Positions 55,481-64,000 of a stretch of DNA of 64,000 nucleotides are shown here, piece by piece. The notes under the pieces were generated by a model. The model searched no databases, had not been told where the DNA came from, and saw only the letters and a list, made by a program, of their open reading frames with translations. The DNA lies in assembly GCF_000316665.1 (NCBI RefSeq), contig NC_019678.1, positions 1,550,001 through 1,614,000 on the forward strand, read 5' to 3'. Origin of the DNA: Rivularia sp. PCC 7116. GTDB lineage: Bacteria; Cyanobacteriota; Cyanobacteriia; Cyanobacteriales; Nostocaceae. Position numbers and translations under genes: made by a program. Positions within the stretch are counted from its first letter, which is position 1. Each line of letters begins with the position of its first letter.

Positions 55481-58400
55481 TTAATTATAAGCCCCCAACT
55501 CTATTAAATTAGCAATCCTTGCAGCAGTTAAACCCGTAACTCCTGTGATATTAACTTTTTCGGCATGGCGATCGCCTTGAAAAAATGCAACTATCTTACC
55601 CGCCTTAATATCCCAAAGTTGAATAATTTCGCTATCTCTACCTACAGCTAATAAATTAGAATCTTTACTAAAAGTAAGACTCCAAGGTGAAGAGAATTTT
55701 TCTTGTAATATGGCGATAGATTTATTCTTATTTATATCCCATACAGTTACAGTACCATCGTAGCTACCATAAGCGATAAAATTGCCATCATAACTAAAAG
55801 CCAGAGAAATAATTGGTTTACCAAAGTTTCCTAAAGTCTGTAAGCATTTAGCGCTATTTGTATCCCAAAGTTTGACAATACCGCTAGTATGTCCGCTAGC
55901 TAAAATTAAACCATTACAATTAAATTTAATAATATAAGAAGCTCTTTCTTGTATTGTTTGAAAACATTCTCCAGTTTCAACATTCCATAGTTTAATAATC
56001 GAATGACCACCACAACTAGCAATTATGTTTTCATCAGGGCTAAAACTAACAGAAAGCACCGGACGATTATGACCGTAAAATGTTTTTAAACACTGTGCTG
56101 TATCAGAATCCCAAACTTTTACAGTTCTATCGCTGCTACCACTAACTATTTTTTTTCCATCTGAATTAAAGGCGAACGACCAAATACTATCATCATGTCC
56201 TTTTAGGATTTTCGACGGTATTTTATTGCTTGTAGTTAAACAATTATTTAAATCATTTATCTGCCAAATGCGGATAACATTATCTTCATTACCAATATTT
56301 GCACAAGCAATTGTTTTTTCATCTTGACTAACAATTAATGAAGAAAGCCAATCTTTGGTTTTAAAAAGAGTATATATACATTGCTGAGAATCTATATCCC
56401 AAAAATTAATTGTATGTTGACTACCGCTAATGATTGTCCGATTATCGCTGCTAAGTATAGCCGAATGAACATAATCGGCACGCCCTTGCAAGGTTTTCAG
56501 ACATTTTCCTGTAGTGACATCCCAAATTTTAACCGTTCTATCAACGCTCGCAGTTGCTAATATTTGATTTTTACTACCGAAAGCTATAGCGTTAATTTCA
56601 GAAAGATGTCCAGACAAACTTTGTAAATATAAACCAGTATCAATATCCCATATTTTAATAGTCTTTTCACCGCTACCAGTAGCTAAAAATTTTCCGTTAT
56701 TACTAATATCAATTAAAGAAATATTATAACTTTGAGATTGTATTTCTATAGATTCAGAATTATTCAAATTCCAAACAGTTACAATCTTATCTCTAATACC
56801 GCAAGTCAAAATATCATTCTCTTTAGTATGCCCAAGAGATAAAATAATACCACTATTAGTTGAAAACCGATCGATCAATTCCTCTGTATTAATATCCCAA
56901 ACAAAAATCGCACCATCGTCACAACCGAATATCAAAATATCATCTTCAGATAAAATTAGAGAACAAATACGACTTTGGGATTCAATTAATATCCGAGAAT
57001 TACCCGTATTTAAATCCCAAGATATTATACTTCTGTTAGAATAGCCAAATAACTTGCTTCCATCTCGATGGAAAACAAGATTTTTGACTGTATGCTGATT
57101 CGGTGACTCTAAAGTTAAAATACATTCCCCAGTAGAAGCATCCCAAATTTTAATACTTCTATCTCGACTCGAACTAGCTATTTTTAAAGAATCTAAACTA
57201 AAAGCAACAGATTCCACTATAGTTTTATGTCCATGGTTTTTAAAAACCTGTTGATTTGTTTGCCATTTCCACAAACAAACTTCACCATCAATACTTCCGG
57301 TAACTAAAAACTCTTCAGTTGTATTAAAAGCAAGACTAAAAATAATTCCAAAGGTATTAGAAAAAGTCGTTTGTGTAAAGTGACTATTGCTAAAATCAAC
57401 ATTATTTAAACTTATTCCCTGTAAATTAGCTTGTCGAATATTTAAATTAGAGAAATCTTGATTGCTAATCTCAGATGATAGATGAGATAGCAAATTAATA
57501 ATATTCCCTACAGCATACCCAGTAAGTAATGGTGACTTCCCTCGAAAATGACTAAGAATATTCCTTAAACTAGTTTCAACTTGATGCTGACTTCCTAAAA
57601 TAACTTCTAAACCTTCAAGAATTGGTGTAATAATTAAACGTTTCTGTATATCTTGAATGTAATCTGGTGAAGTCGCTTTTAATAAAGCATGACTTTTAAA
57701 TAATGAAATATCTCCAGAAGAGATTTCTTGAGATATTTGATCGATGTAATTCGTAGTCACATATTCCATGACTACAGACTGTAGTGAAAATTTAGATTTA
57801 TTTTTCTCAATCAGGGAACGACGATTTAATGATTCTAATATTTCCAGTAAGCTAAATGGTTGTGAGACTAAATCGGATAATAACTCTTTTAAATCAACAG
57901 CATCTTGATTAATTGCTAACCAATATAATAAAGATTGCTCTAACTCCGACAAACGATTAAACTGCCGTGCTATCAGATTGCGAACATCACCAAACACCCT
58001 ACTCCTATTACTTTGAACTAAAAACTCAGCAATATTTCCATCAAATAAATCTAAGACTGTAGAAGCGATAAATTTAAGATATAAAGGATTTCCCCCATAG
58101 TTGATAGTTAGCTGTTGCCAATTTGAATCTGTAGCATTAGTAATTCCTTTCCCTTGAAAAATCTGCTTAACTTCTGAAATACCCAAACCACTGATTTGTA
58201 AACAACGAGCAGGTAATTCCTTCCCTTCAATAGCAGAAATCTCTTTTGGCTTTTCCCGAGAAGTCATCAGCAAGCAACTTTGATGGGATGTTTCCCCTAA
58301 CTTCTGAAAAAGTTCACCGTAGCTTTCATAACCCGATAAATAATTCCCTGCATAATTACTATCGCAGAAAACAGCATCAACATTATCAAAGACTATTAAA

Positions 58401-59026
58401 CTACGTTGATTTTGTAGATACTCTATTAGCTTATTAATTAAAACAGAAATATTTCTAGCTAAATCAACTTCTTCACCATTAGATAAAACTTGTAATAAAT
58501 TCGTAATTATTTCTAAAGGTGGTGGAGCATTACGTAAAGAAAACCAAATTGTCAAATCAAAATTATTTCTGAGATTTTGAATTACCTTTGCAGATAAACT
58601 TGTTTTTCCAATCCCACCAATACCTACCAGTGTAATTAAACGACAGCAATCAATAACAATCCACTTTTGTAGTATATTTAACTCCTCAGCACGACCGAAA
58701 AAAATCGAAACGTCCGGAACTTCACTGCAAAAATACTGATTTTGTTGATTATTTTTTGATAAAACTAACTTTGTATAATCGCTTTTATCCAACTCCAGAT
58801 TAAAACCGCGAAAAAATCTTTCTAAAGTACGTCTATCAACAGCAATCTCTCGACGTAAAACCTTAGAGATAGTAGCTGGATCTAACTGAGTAACTTCAAT
58901 TAAAGCTTCAATAGTATATGGTTTATCAGAATTATTTGTATTTTCCCATTCATGGAGAGAATTTTCTAATTTCTCCCACCCTCCATCGGTTAAAACAACT
59001 CCTCTACCCCTTCTTTGTACCGTCAT
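55481..59026 (-). CDS. HTH - NB-ARC - WD40 STAND protein
   Basis: An 1181-aa protein. N-terminus (1-90): helical, HTH-like domain (RRGRGVVLTDGGWEKL, then LDPATISKVLRREIAVDRRT) shared by many cyanobacterial NB-ARC/WD40 proteins. Residues 108-430: NB-ARC with FFGRAEEL, Walker A GIGGIGKT (135-142) and IVFDNVD (211-217). Then a short pentapeptide-like stretch (NIRQANLQGISLNNVDFSNS) and fourteen WD40 units (two seven-bladed propellers), with a final ITGVTGLTAARI tail. ATG 59026 is used; a TTG lies four codons before. Likely a ligand-triggered signalling ATPase; trigger and output unknown. Confidence 0.92.
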   Translation of the reverse strand: MTVQRRGRGVVLTDGGWEKLENSLHEWENTNNSDKPYTIEALIEVTQLDPATISKVLRREIAVDRRTLERFFRGFNLELDKSDYTKLVLSKNNQQNQYFCSEVPDVSIFFGRAEELNILQKWIVIDCCRLITLVGIGGIGKTSLSAKVIQNLRNNFDLTIWFSLRNAPPPLEIITNLLQVLSNGEEVDLARNISVLINKLIEYLQNQRSLIVFDNVDAVFCDSNYAGNYLSGYESYGELFQKLGETSHQSCLLMTSREKPKEISAIEGKELPARCLQISGLGISEVKQIFQGKGITNATDSNWQQLTINYGGNPLYLKFIASTVLDLFDGNIAEFLVQSNRSRVFGDVRNLIARQFNRLSELEQSLLYWLAINQDAVDLKELLSDLVSQPFSLLEILESLNRRSLIEKNKSKFSLQSVVMEYVTTNYIDQISQEISSGDISLFKSHALLKATSPDYIQDIQKRLIITPILEGLEVILGSQHQVETSLRNILSHFRGKSPLLTGYAVGNIINLLSHLSSEISNQDFSNLNIRQANLQGISLNNVDFSNSHFTQTTFSNTFGIIFSLAFNTTEEFLVTGSIDGEVCLWKWQTNQQVFKNHGHKTIVESVAFSLDSLKIASSSRDRSIKIWDASTGECILTLESPNQHTVKNLVFHRDGSKLFGYSNRSIISWDLNTGNSRILIESQSRICSLILSEDDILIFGCDDGAIFVWDINTEELIDRFSTNSGIILSLGHTKENDILTCGIRDKIVTVWNLNNSESIEIQSQSYNISLIDISNNGKFLATGSGEKTIKIWDIDTGLYLQSLSGHLSEINAIAFGSKNQILATASVDRTVKIWDVTTGKCLKTLQGRADYVHSAILSSDNRTIISGSQHTINFWDIDSQQCIYTLFKTKDWLSSLIVSQDEKTIACANIGNEDNVIRIWQINDLNNCLTTSNKIPSKILKGHDDSIWSFAFNSDGKKIVSGSSDRTVKVWDSDTAQCLKTFYGHNRPVLSVSFSPDENIIASCGGHSIIKLWNVETGECFQTIQERASYIIKFNCNGLILASGHTSGIVKLWDTNSAKCLQTLGNFGKPIISLAFSYDGNFIAYGSYDGTVTVWDINKNKSIAILQEKFSSPWSLTFSKDSNLLAVGRDSEIIQLWDIKAGKIVAFFQGDRHAEKVNITGVTGLTAARIANLIELGAYN

Positions 59027-59488
59027 AATTATCTTCAATCTCGAAGTTATGGATTTTATGGAATGTTAATTAACCTCACCCTCGTTCCCTCTCCGCTATC
59101 TTGGAGAGGGATGTCCGAAGCAGACTTTCACCACTTCTATTTCTTCTGCCTCCTCCTTACCTTCTCTTTAACAAGAAGAGGGATGTCCGAAGCGGACTTT
59201 CACTCTTTTCCCTCTCCTTAACAAGGAGAGGGATGTCCGTTAGGACAGGGTGAGGTTTTTATTAATGAAAAATCAAAATGTTTCTTAACTTCCCGAACTT
59301 CCCTGGTGTAGAAAATTAACAAGTGCCATCATGCTTATAGATGGAATTACAAATAAATCCACAACTCGCAGTTATTAATTAGATTATTCTCAAATAATTT
59401 AAAAGCTGTATAAACTGCTGCGGAATATGCGATTTATTTAGCAATTTGTAATTTACTAGTATTTATCTATAGCTTCTAAGAGGTAACT
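59027..59488. repeat. cluster of CTCTCC palindromic repeats (core 59071-59262)
   Basis: Three copies in tandem of the CCCTCTCC...GGAGAGGGATGTCCG element: at 59082-59118, 59155-59190 and 59205-59240, the whole bracketed by AACCTCACCCT at 59071 and AGGGTGAGGTTTTTATT at 59246. The frame over it is not a gene. The rest is the upstream region of the next gene. Confidence 0.75.
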
Positions 59489-60283
59489 ATGACTAACATT
59501 AACACCGAAAATCTACCACTCTGGGTACAAAATCGAGACACAGTATTGAAAGCAAACAAAAACGTACAATGGCGTTATGATAAACAACCAGATTACACTA
59601 AGTCTAATCAAAACTTTGCAAAAGAAAGTAAGCAAAATCACCCCGCAAATTCCCTTGAAGCACTGGTACAAAACTTAGTACGAACATTCGACATTGAAGC
59701 CAACTTTAAAACTGATCCTCAACAGTGGATATCCGTTGTTCAAGATAAGTTTCGCATGAGTACCAATGGTGGAACTAACTATAAATTAGAAGACTTAGTA
59801 GAATCAGGTACTTACAAATTATTGATTGGTGATACCCAACACTACAAAGCTTCAGAAGAAAACTTTGAAACTTCCACCAATCTTTTTCACTCCGCATTCC
59901 CCGAAGGCTTTTTATGGGAAGTAGTAGAAGTCTATTCTGCACCGCCAACAATTGCTGTTAAATGGAGACATTGGGGACATTTCCGAGGAGCTTATAAAGA
60001 TTATGTCCCTACGGGAGAAACAATTGAAATCATTGGCATGAGTATTGTTAAAGTTACCGATGATTTAAAAATATTGTCCCTAGAACATTATTACGACAAT
60101 ACAAAATTCTTAGATAAGCTAACATCTGGTGGTAAAACTTCAGGTGGAGCAAAACAAACACCACCATCCTTACAACAAAAATTTTGGGGTTTCATCAAGC
60201 AGCTTTTGCGACCACAATTAAAGCCAGCAACCGTAAATTTACAAACTAGTCGCTGCCCTTTCGCAAACTTAATCAATAAATAA
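59489..60283 (+). CDS. SnoaL/NTF2-like protein
   Basis: A 264-aa protein with a central SnoaL/NTF2-like cone (about residues 55-215): an N-terminal helix region LEALVQNLVRTFDIEANF, then strands EVVEVYSAPPTIAVKWRHWGHF, GETIEIIGMSIVKVTDDLKI and LEHYYDNTKFLDKL, typical of ester-cyclase/SnoaL proteins. N-terminal 55 and C-terminal 45 residues are extra; the tail ends TSRCPFANLINK, with a CPF motif similar to the ends of some haem peroxidases or P450-linked proteins. Catalytic function unknown. Good ribosome site AAGAGG before ATG 59489. Confidence 0.8.
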   Translation: MTNINTENLPLWVQNRDTVLKANKNVQWRYDKQPDYTKSNQNFAKESKQNHPANSLEALVQNLVRTFDIEANFKTDPQQWISVVQDKFRMSTNGGTNYKLEDLVESGTYKLLIGDTQHYKASEENFETSTNLFHSAFPEGFLWEVVEVYSAPPTIAVKWRHWGHFRGAYKDYVPTGETIEIIGMSIVKVTDDLKILSLEHYYDNTKFLDKLTSGGKTSGGAKQTPPSLQQKFWGFIKQLLRPQLKPATVNLQTSRCPFANLINK

Positions 60284-60332
60284 AAATTAAAAACTCTGCG
60301 TAACTCCGCGCTAACCTCTGCGTCACTCTGCG

Positions 60333-61457
60333 TTAATACAATTCATACTTCATTAACTGACAGGGCAAAGTGCCGTTATAAACAGCAATCCTCTGCGAAG
60401 ACTTCAACCCAATATATTTAGCCAACTCCTTATTCCCACTCAACACAAATGCAGTCCACCCCTTAAAACGCTGCTTCATCACATCACCCAAAAGCTTGTA
60501 AAATTGACCTAAATCGCTATCTCTTCCCAAACGTTCCCCATAGGGTGGATTGCAAAACAAAACCCCACTATCTGCTGGTGCCGCGACATCAGCAAGCTCC
60601 ATCTGTGAAAAATAAATATGATTCTCAACACCGCTATTCACTGCATTTACACTCGCTTGCTCGATGACATCCTCGTTATTATCGCTTCCCCAAATCGAAG
60701 CAGGAAGCGTATCCAACTGACAAGCTTCCGCTTCTGCAATCAACTGTTCTAAAAGCGACAAATCAAAATCTCTCCAAGTCTCAAAACCAAAAGATTCCCG
60801 AAATAAACCCGGTGCAATATTCAAAGACTTCAAACAAGCTTCTATCGGTAAAGTACCAGAGCCACAAAGCGGGTCATAGAACATTTGATCTGGTTGCCAA
60901 CCCGAAAGTTCAATTAAAGCAGCCGCCAAAGATTCTTTTAACGGTGCAGCTCCAACCGCCGGACGATAGCCGCGACGGTGTAAACTTTTACCAGAGCTAT
61001 CAAGACTTACAGTACAAAAATCATTGCGAATATGAACGTTAATGCGTAAATCAGGGTTGTAAAGCTCAACATCAGAACGTTCCCCGAAAACTTCCTGCTG
61101 CTGGTCAACTATGGCATTTTTAACCTGCAGCGCTGTAAAGTGAGTGTGGTTAAGTTCGTCATTTTTACCAGTAGCGTTTACAGCTAAAGTATCTTCCGGT
61201 GTCAGATAATCTTGCCACTCAATCGTTTGGATACCCTTATAAAGCTCTTTTGCATTTTTACAAGGAAATTTAATTACCTTGAATAAAATTCGGAAAGGTA
61301 ATCTGGCCCATAGATTCACCCGGTAAAGTAAAGTGCGATCGCCTTCAAATTCAACACCGCAAAACCCAGGCTCCACCGACTTTGCACCCAATTGTTCTAA
61401 TTCCTTCGCTGCTAAATCTTCCAATCCGCGAGCAACCGTTGCAAAATATTCGTTCAT
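60333..61457 (-). CDS. THUMP-domain RNA methyltransferase (RlmL-type)
   Basis: A 374-aa class I RNA N2-guanine methyltransferase. N-terminal ferredoxin-like/THUMP part: YFATVARGLEDLAAKELEQ, VKNAIVDQQQEVFGERSDV, and SLDSSGKSLHRRGYRP; C-terminal Rossmann domain: DPLCGSGTLPIEA (SAM binding) and NPPYGERLG (target base motif). This resembles the N-terminal half of E. coli RlmKL, modifying 23S rRNA. Substrate position not proven. Confidence 0.92.
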   Translation of the reverse strand: MNEYFATVARGLEDLAAKELEQLGAKSVEPGFCGVEFEGDRTLLYRVNLWARLPFRILFKVIKFPCKNAKELYKGIQTIEWQDYLTPEDTLAVNATGKNDELNHTHFTALQVKNAIVDQQQEVFGERSDVELYNPDLRINVHIRNDFCTVSLDSSGKSLHRRGYRPAVGAAPLKESLAAALIELSGWQPDQMFYDPLCGSGTLPIEACLKSLNIAPGLFRESFGFETWRDFDLSLLEQLIAEAEACQLDTLPASIWGSDNNEDVIEQASVNAVNSGVENHIYFSQMELADVAAPADSGVLFCNPPYGERLGRDSDLGQFYKLLGDVMKQRFKGWTAFVLSGNKELAKYIGLKSSQRIAVYNGTLPCQLMKYELY

Positions 61458-61513
61458 ATATTCAAGTAATTATTTAAAACCTAATTTAATTAAACTATTA
61501 ATTAAACAATTAA

Positions 61514-62233
61514 TTAACTAATTTCCTTAATTACCGAAGCTACCAAAGCTGAGATAATAGCAATAAATACGAAAATTTCGATAACTTTAAGCAAGGAAAG
61601 AGATGATAGCCATTGCTTAACTATCACCATATTAAAATTAGAACGCCAACTATAAAAATTTTCTTGCCATAAACCAGGACTATCCTTACTACGAAATCGT
61701 AAATTAATCATAGATAAAATTAAGGGTACACTTCCAACCTTAATACTCATCAACACATGAAGCGCCAAGCAAATTACTAAAATTAACCAAGAAATAAGAT
61801 GGGCATAATACCAAGAATGATTAAGTTCTCCTTGAGGTAGCCACTTTTCATCCATCATTTTGCCAGAACAAACGGCAAAAGTTACCGCCAAAATACTTAA
61901 AGTATTAACTAAACGGTGTAGAGAATACCACCACATTGGTTCTCCAAATTTAGTTAGGTTCTTAAAAGAATCCGGCTGAATTAATCTTCTTTGACCTCTA
62001 TGAAAAGCATAGATAGCAAATAAAGGAAATATTAATAACGTCCATACTCCAAATGTCCCATGAATTCCCTCAATTTCTGTAAATTTGGGTAGGGAAATTG
62101 TCCCCCAACGTCCATCAAAAACATCATAAGTCCAAAAAGCAGTAATAATTGCTCCAATAGTAAATAAGCCAATTAAAGCGTGAAGAATGCGTAGTAATAA
62201 TGGTTGATAAGGCTGATGAAATTTCGCTGACAT
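61514..62233 (-). CDS. cytochrome b561-like membrane protein
   Basis: A 239-aa protein with about five hydrophobic segments and conserved histidines that may bind two b haems: HALIGLFTIGAIITAFW, GIHGTFGVWTLLIFPLF, SLHRLVNTLSILAVTFAV and HLISWLILVICLALHVLM. This pattern fits cytochrome b561/di-haem Ni-Fe hydrogenase b-type domains, moving electrons across the plasma membrane. Partner unknown. An AT-rich palindromic stretch (TTAATTAA) follows the stop. Confidence 0.82.
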   Translation of the reverse strand: MSAKFHQPYQPLLLRILHALIGLFTIGAIITAFWTYDVFDGRWGTISLPKFTEIEGIHGTFGVWTLLIFPLFAIYAFHRGQRRLIQPDSFKNLTKFGEPMWWYSLHRLVNTLSILAVTFAVCSGKMMDEKWLPQGELNHSWYYAHLISWLILVICLALHVLMSIKVGSVPLILSMINLRFRSKDSPGLWQENFYSWRSNFNMVIVKQWLSSLSLLKVIEIFVFIAIISALVASVIKEIS

Positions 62234-62403
62234 AAAATAACGAACACAAGAATCATTTACTATTTATTAATGTAGGGGAGACCTTCTTTGGGTATGGACT
62301 ATCCTCCCCAAATATTGCCGTTGTGTTGTCGCGCAGCGCAACACGCCATTATGAGTTTAAATCTTATAATAAATGTGGGACAACTAACGGGCAGGTCTAA
62401 TAT

Positions 62404-62781
62404 TTAATTCATATTTCCCAGACGTCTATCTAAATTCTTTTGAGTTCCAGAATTTTCTCTACCTGTTCTTACCCAAGCAATATCTTGATGAGAATCCCGT
62501 GTCATTTGTTCGTCACGCTCTGCATCACTTTGAAATCCCCCACGAGTTGGAAATCCGGCATTATTCCGAGGATTTTCAAACATATGATAAACTACAACCG
62601 CTTTTGTTTTACCCAAGAGATACTGCTGCGCTAAAGTATCCGTACCTCTAGCATCTCCAACAACAAAACCTTGATTTTTTTTCAGAGCATTATTAATTTG
62701 TTGACGGTAGTGTTTGTCAAATTCTGCTTGAGTTAAATCCAGGTGTCCGCTGATGAAATTAATGATTTGCTCGGTTGTCAT
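62404..62781 (-). CDS. SLOG-superfamily nucleotide-binding protein
   Basis: A 125-aa single-domain protein of the SLOG (Rossmann-like, LOG/DprA/YpsA-related) fold: IINFISGHLDLTQAEFDKHY, then VVGDARGTDTLAQQYLL, which carries the phosphate-binding GxxxGTDxxA pattern, and VVVYHMFENPRNN. SLOG proteins bind or hydrolyse nucleotide-derived ligands in conflict signalling. Its ATG overlaps the TGA of the SGNH-hydrolase remnant (ATGA at 62778-62781), so it once was the second gene of a coupled pair. Confidence 0.75.
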   Translation of the reverse strand: MTTEQIINFISGHLDLTQAEFDKHYRQQINNALKKNQGFVVGDARGTDTLAQQYLLGKTKAVVVYHMFENPRNNAGFPTRGGFQSDAERDEQMTRDSHQDIAWVRTGRENSGTQKNLDRRLGNMN

Positions 62782-63266
62782 GTTTTGATTTTATCAAGTA
62801 GCTCGATTAATTTTTTATTAAGAATGTCATATCCTTGATTATTCAAATGCAGTTCATTAGAAGCATATTCTTGCAACATCATTCCTTGACTATCAGCAAT
62901 AATCGAGAAACTATCAAATATAACTCACGGGGTGACAACAATGATACAAACAAGACAGGGGTTAGGTTTTAGGGGTTAGGGATTAGGGAATGCAGGAGTT
63001 CCTTTAAGGTAGATGAAATTCCGAAAAATGGCATTGAACTGAAATTCACGATTCTGCCGAGGGATATTGTTCATCACTTATTGAGAATAATTTCCCCATC
63101 ACCCAACACCCAAACCCTGTCCTCATTTCAAGCTGCTTGTCACCCCCTGAGCAAATATAATCACCTTATCTTTAGCTAATGTAGCTATATAAGCATTAAC
63201 TTCTTCAACTGCCGATCGTAGATCAAAAAGGCTTACGTTGGCTGTAATTCTGCAATCTGCATTAAC
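62778..63266 (-). pseudogene. SGNH/GDSL-hydrolase remnant broken by a MITE
   Basis: After removal of 237 bp (228-bp element plus one 9-bp duplication) the minus strand reads SLFDLRSAVEEVNAYIATLA, then KDKVIIFDSFSIIADSQGMM and ELHLNNQGYDILNKKL, the C-terminal His block of SGNH hydrolases. The N-terminal half with the GDS motif is absent and a TAA precedes the open part, so the gene was already truncated. Its stop overlaps the SLOG start. Confidence 0.8.
62924..63151. mobile_element. 228-bp MITE with 15-bp inverted ends and 9-bp target duplication
   Basis: Ends CTCACGGGGTGACAA (62924-62938) and TTGTCACCCCCTGAG (63137-63151) are inverted repeats with one mismatch. Direct repeats CAAATATAA flank it at 62915-62923 and 63152-63160. 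The interior contains TTAGGG-type tandem repeats and subterminal inverted GACAGGGGTT/AACCCTGTC parts but no gene. Excision restores a continuous hydrolase frame. Confidence 0.88.
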
Positions 63267-63299
63267 TTACATTAAAAAATTAAATTAAATCAATTAGTC

Positions 63300-64000
63300 T
63301 TAACCTAAAAAATCTCTTAACAACTTATTGATTTTCTCTGGCTTTTCAAAGTTAGGAAGATGAGCCGTGCCGGGTATTTCTTCTCCCCAAGCATTAGGAA
63401 TAGTATCAACAATATACTGGCAGCGTTGCTTAATATGCGGGAAATCTAGTTCACCCCAAATAACAAGCACTGGTAACGATAAGACAGATAATCTTTCATA
63501 AGCGTTATTGGGTTCAATTTCTTGAGTAAGTTCAGGCATCCCTAAAGCAATACCATTCATATCAAGAAATAATTCTCTCAAAGCACTATTAACTCTTCCT
63601 TTCTGACTAGTTGCACCGTCAAGCCATAAGTTAGCTTCAATTGCATTAACACGCGCTAAATCGTTGGTTTCCTCCGCTTCCTTCAACGTATTAATACGTG
63701 CTTGAATATTAGGAGCAAACGTTTCCGGCGCAGGAGCGCCGCTGATAGCAGTTGAAATCAGCACAAGCTTAGTTACCCGTTGTGGATAAGCAAGAGTAAA
63801 ATCGATCGCAATACGTCCACCTTGCGAACATCCGACTAAAAAAGTATTTGAGACTTCCAGTTTGTCAAGCACTTTTCGTAAATCTTCAATATGTGAAAAG
63901 GCTTGATCGGCAGTTGTCGTTTCACCGAAACCCCGGCGATCGTAAGCAACTACTTGATAGCTGTCGTTCAAACCAGCCATCTGATAATGCCACATACGTT
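63300..64000 (-). CDS. alpha/beta hydrolase (5' end beyond the window)
   Basis: At least 231 aa of an alpha/beta hydrolase; the N-terminal part with the oxyanion loop lies outside the window, and the frame stays open to the edge. Seen: VVAYDRRGFGET, the nucleophile elbow GCSQGGRIA with the serine, LPVLVIWGELDFP with the acid residue and the histidine in PGTAHLPNFEKPE. The substrate is unknown; the DRRGFG and GTAHLPNxEKP stretches are common in 3-oxoadipate enol-lactonase-like hydrolases. Confidence 0.9.
   Translation of the reverse strand, partial: RMWHYQMAGLNDSYQVVAYDRRGFGETTTADQAFSHIEDLRKVLDKLEVSNTFLVGCSQGGRIAIDFTLAYPQRVTKLVLISTAISGAPAPETFAPNIQARINTLKEAEETNDLARVNAIEANLWLDGATSQKGRVNSALRELFLDMNGIALGMPELTQEIEPNNAYERLSVLSLPVLVIWGELDFPHIKQRCQYIVDTIPNAWGEEIPGTAHLPNFEKPEKINKLLRDFLG

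Noticed and set aside
1-64000. CRISPR array
   Set aside because: Tandem repeats here are 7-14 bp without unique spacers; no cas gene is present.

Overview
The window is a chromosomal stretch of a filamentous cyanobacterium, most likely a Nostocales (heterocyst-forming) species. The evidence is a psbA gene for photosystem II D1, the fbp-tal-zwf-opcA pentose-phosphate cluster typical of that order, about fifteen HIP1 octamers (GCGATCGC) where chance predicts about one, abundant heptameric short tandem repeats between genes, and large STAND-type proteins with CHAT, TPR and WD40 parts. No transposase gene, phage gene or CRISPR array was seen.

Layout. 1-4.5 kb: an iron group (two ferritin-like proteins around an FTR1 iron permease) followed by an inward-rectifier K+ channel. 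4.5-13 kb: membrane protein, hrcA, rhodanese, DUF3352-like lipoprotein, small secreted protein, cysE, and a free-standing HEAT-repeat protein resembling the C-terminal part of NACHT conflict proteins. 13.0-13.3 kb: eight hairpins in a row. 13.3-18 kb: PPOX-type flavoprotein and a class II ribonucleotide reductase carrying a full intein. 18.6-25.3 kb: RRM RNA-binding protein, then fbp, tal, zwf and opcA. 25.5-34.6 kb: cobyrinate amidase gene invaded by a palindromic repeat, cNMP-binding protein, a transporter-HEAT gene split by a 95-bp insertion, infC, a hydrolase and a two-repeat secreted protein. 35.6-46.3 kb: small proteins, a B12-binding radical SAM enzyme coupled to a SemiSWEET transporter, a protein with two shikimate-kinase-like domains, aroC, an SDR, psbA (high-light-type D1, Glu130) and an FdhF/YdeP-like oxidoreductase. 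46.6-52.8 kb: an accessory conflict island with a CHAT/NB-ARC/TPR protein plus Trypco2 partner, a HigBA toxin-antitoxin pair with a perfect operator, two Uma2 genes and a third Uma2 remnant. 53-64 kb: glycosyltransferase, tRNA-Pro(CGG), lipA, an HTH/NB-ARC/WD40 protein, a SnoaL-like protein, an RNA methyltransferase, a cytochrome-b-like membrane protein, a SLOG protein behind an SGNH-hydrolase pseudogene broken by a 228-bp MITE, and a truncated alpha/beta hydrolase.

Two themes stand out. First, signalling NTPase conflict genes are scattered here, the best candidate system being Trypco2 + CHAT-NB-ARC-TPR at 46.7-50.75 kb. Second, small non-autonomous palindromic elements are reshaping genes: they split two genes with recognisable target duplications, add in-frame peptides to others, and recur with arms that differ in sequence while base pairing is kept.

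Starts were moved downstream of the longest reading frame where a better ATG/GTG, signal peptide or family alignment supports it; this is said in each entry. All family assignments come from reading the sequences, not from database searches.
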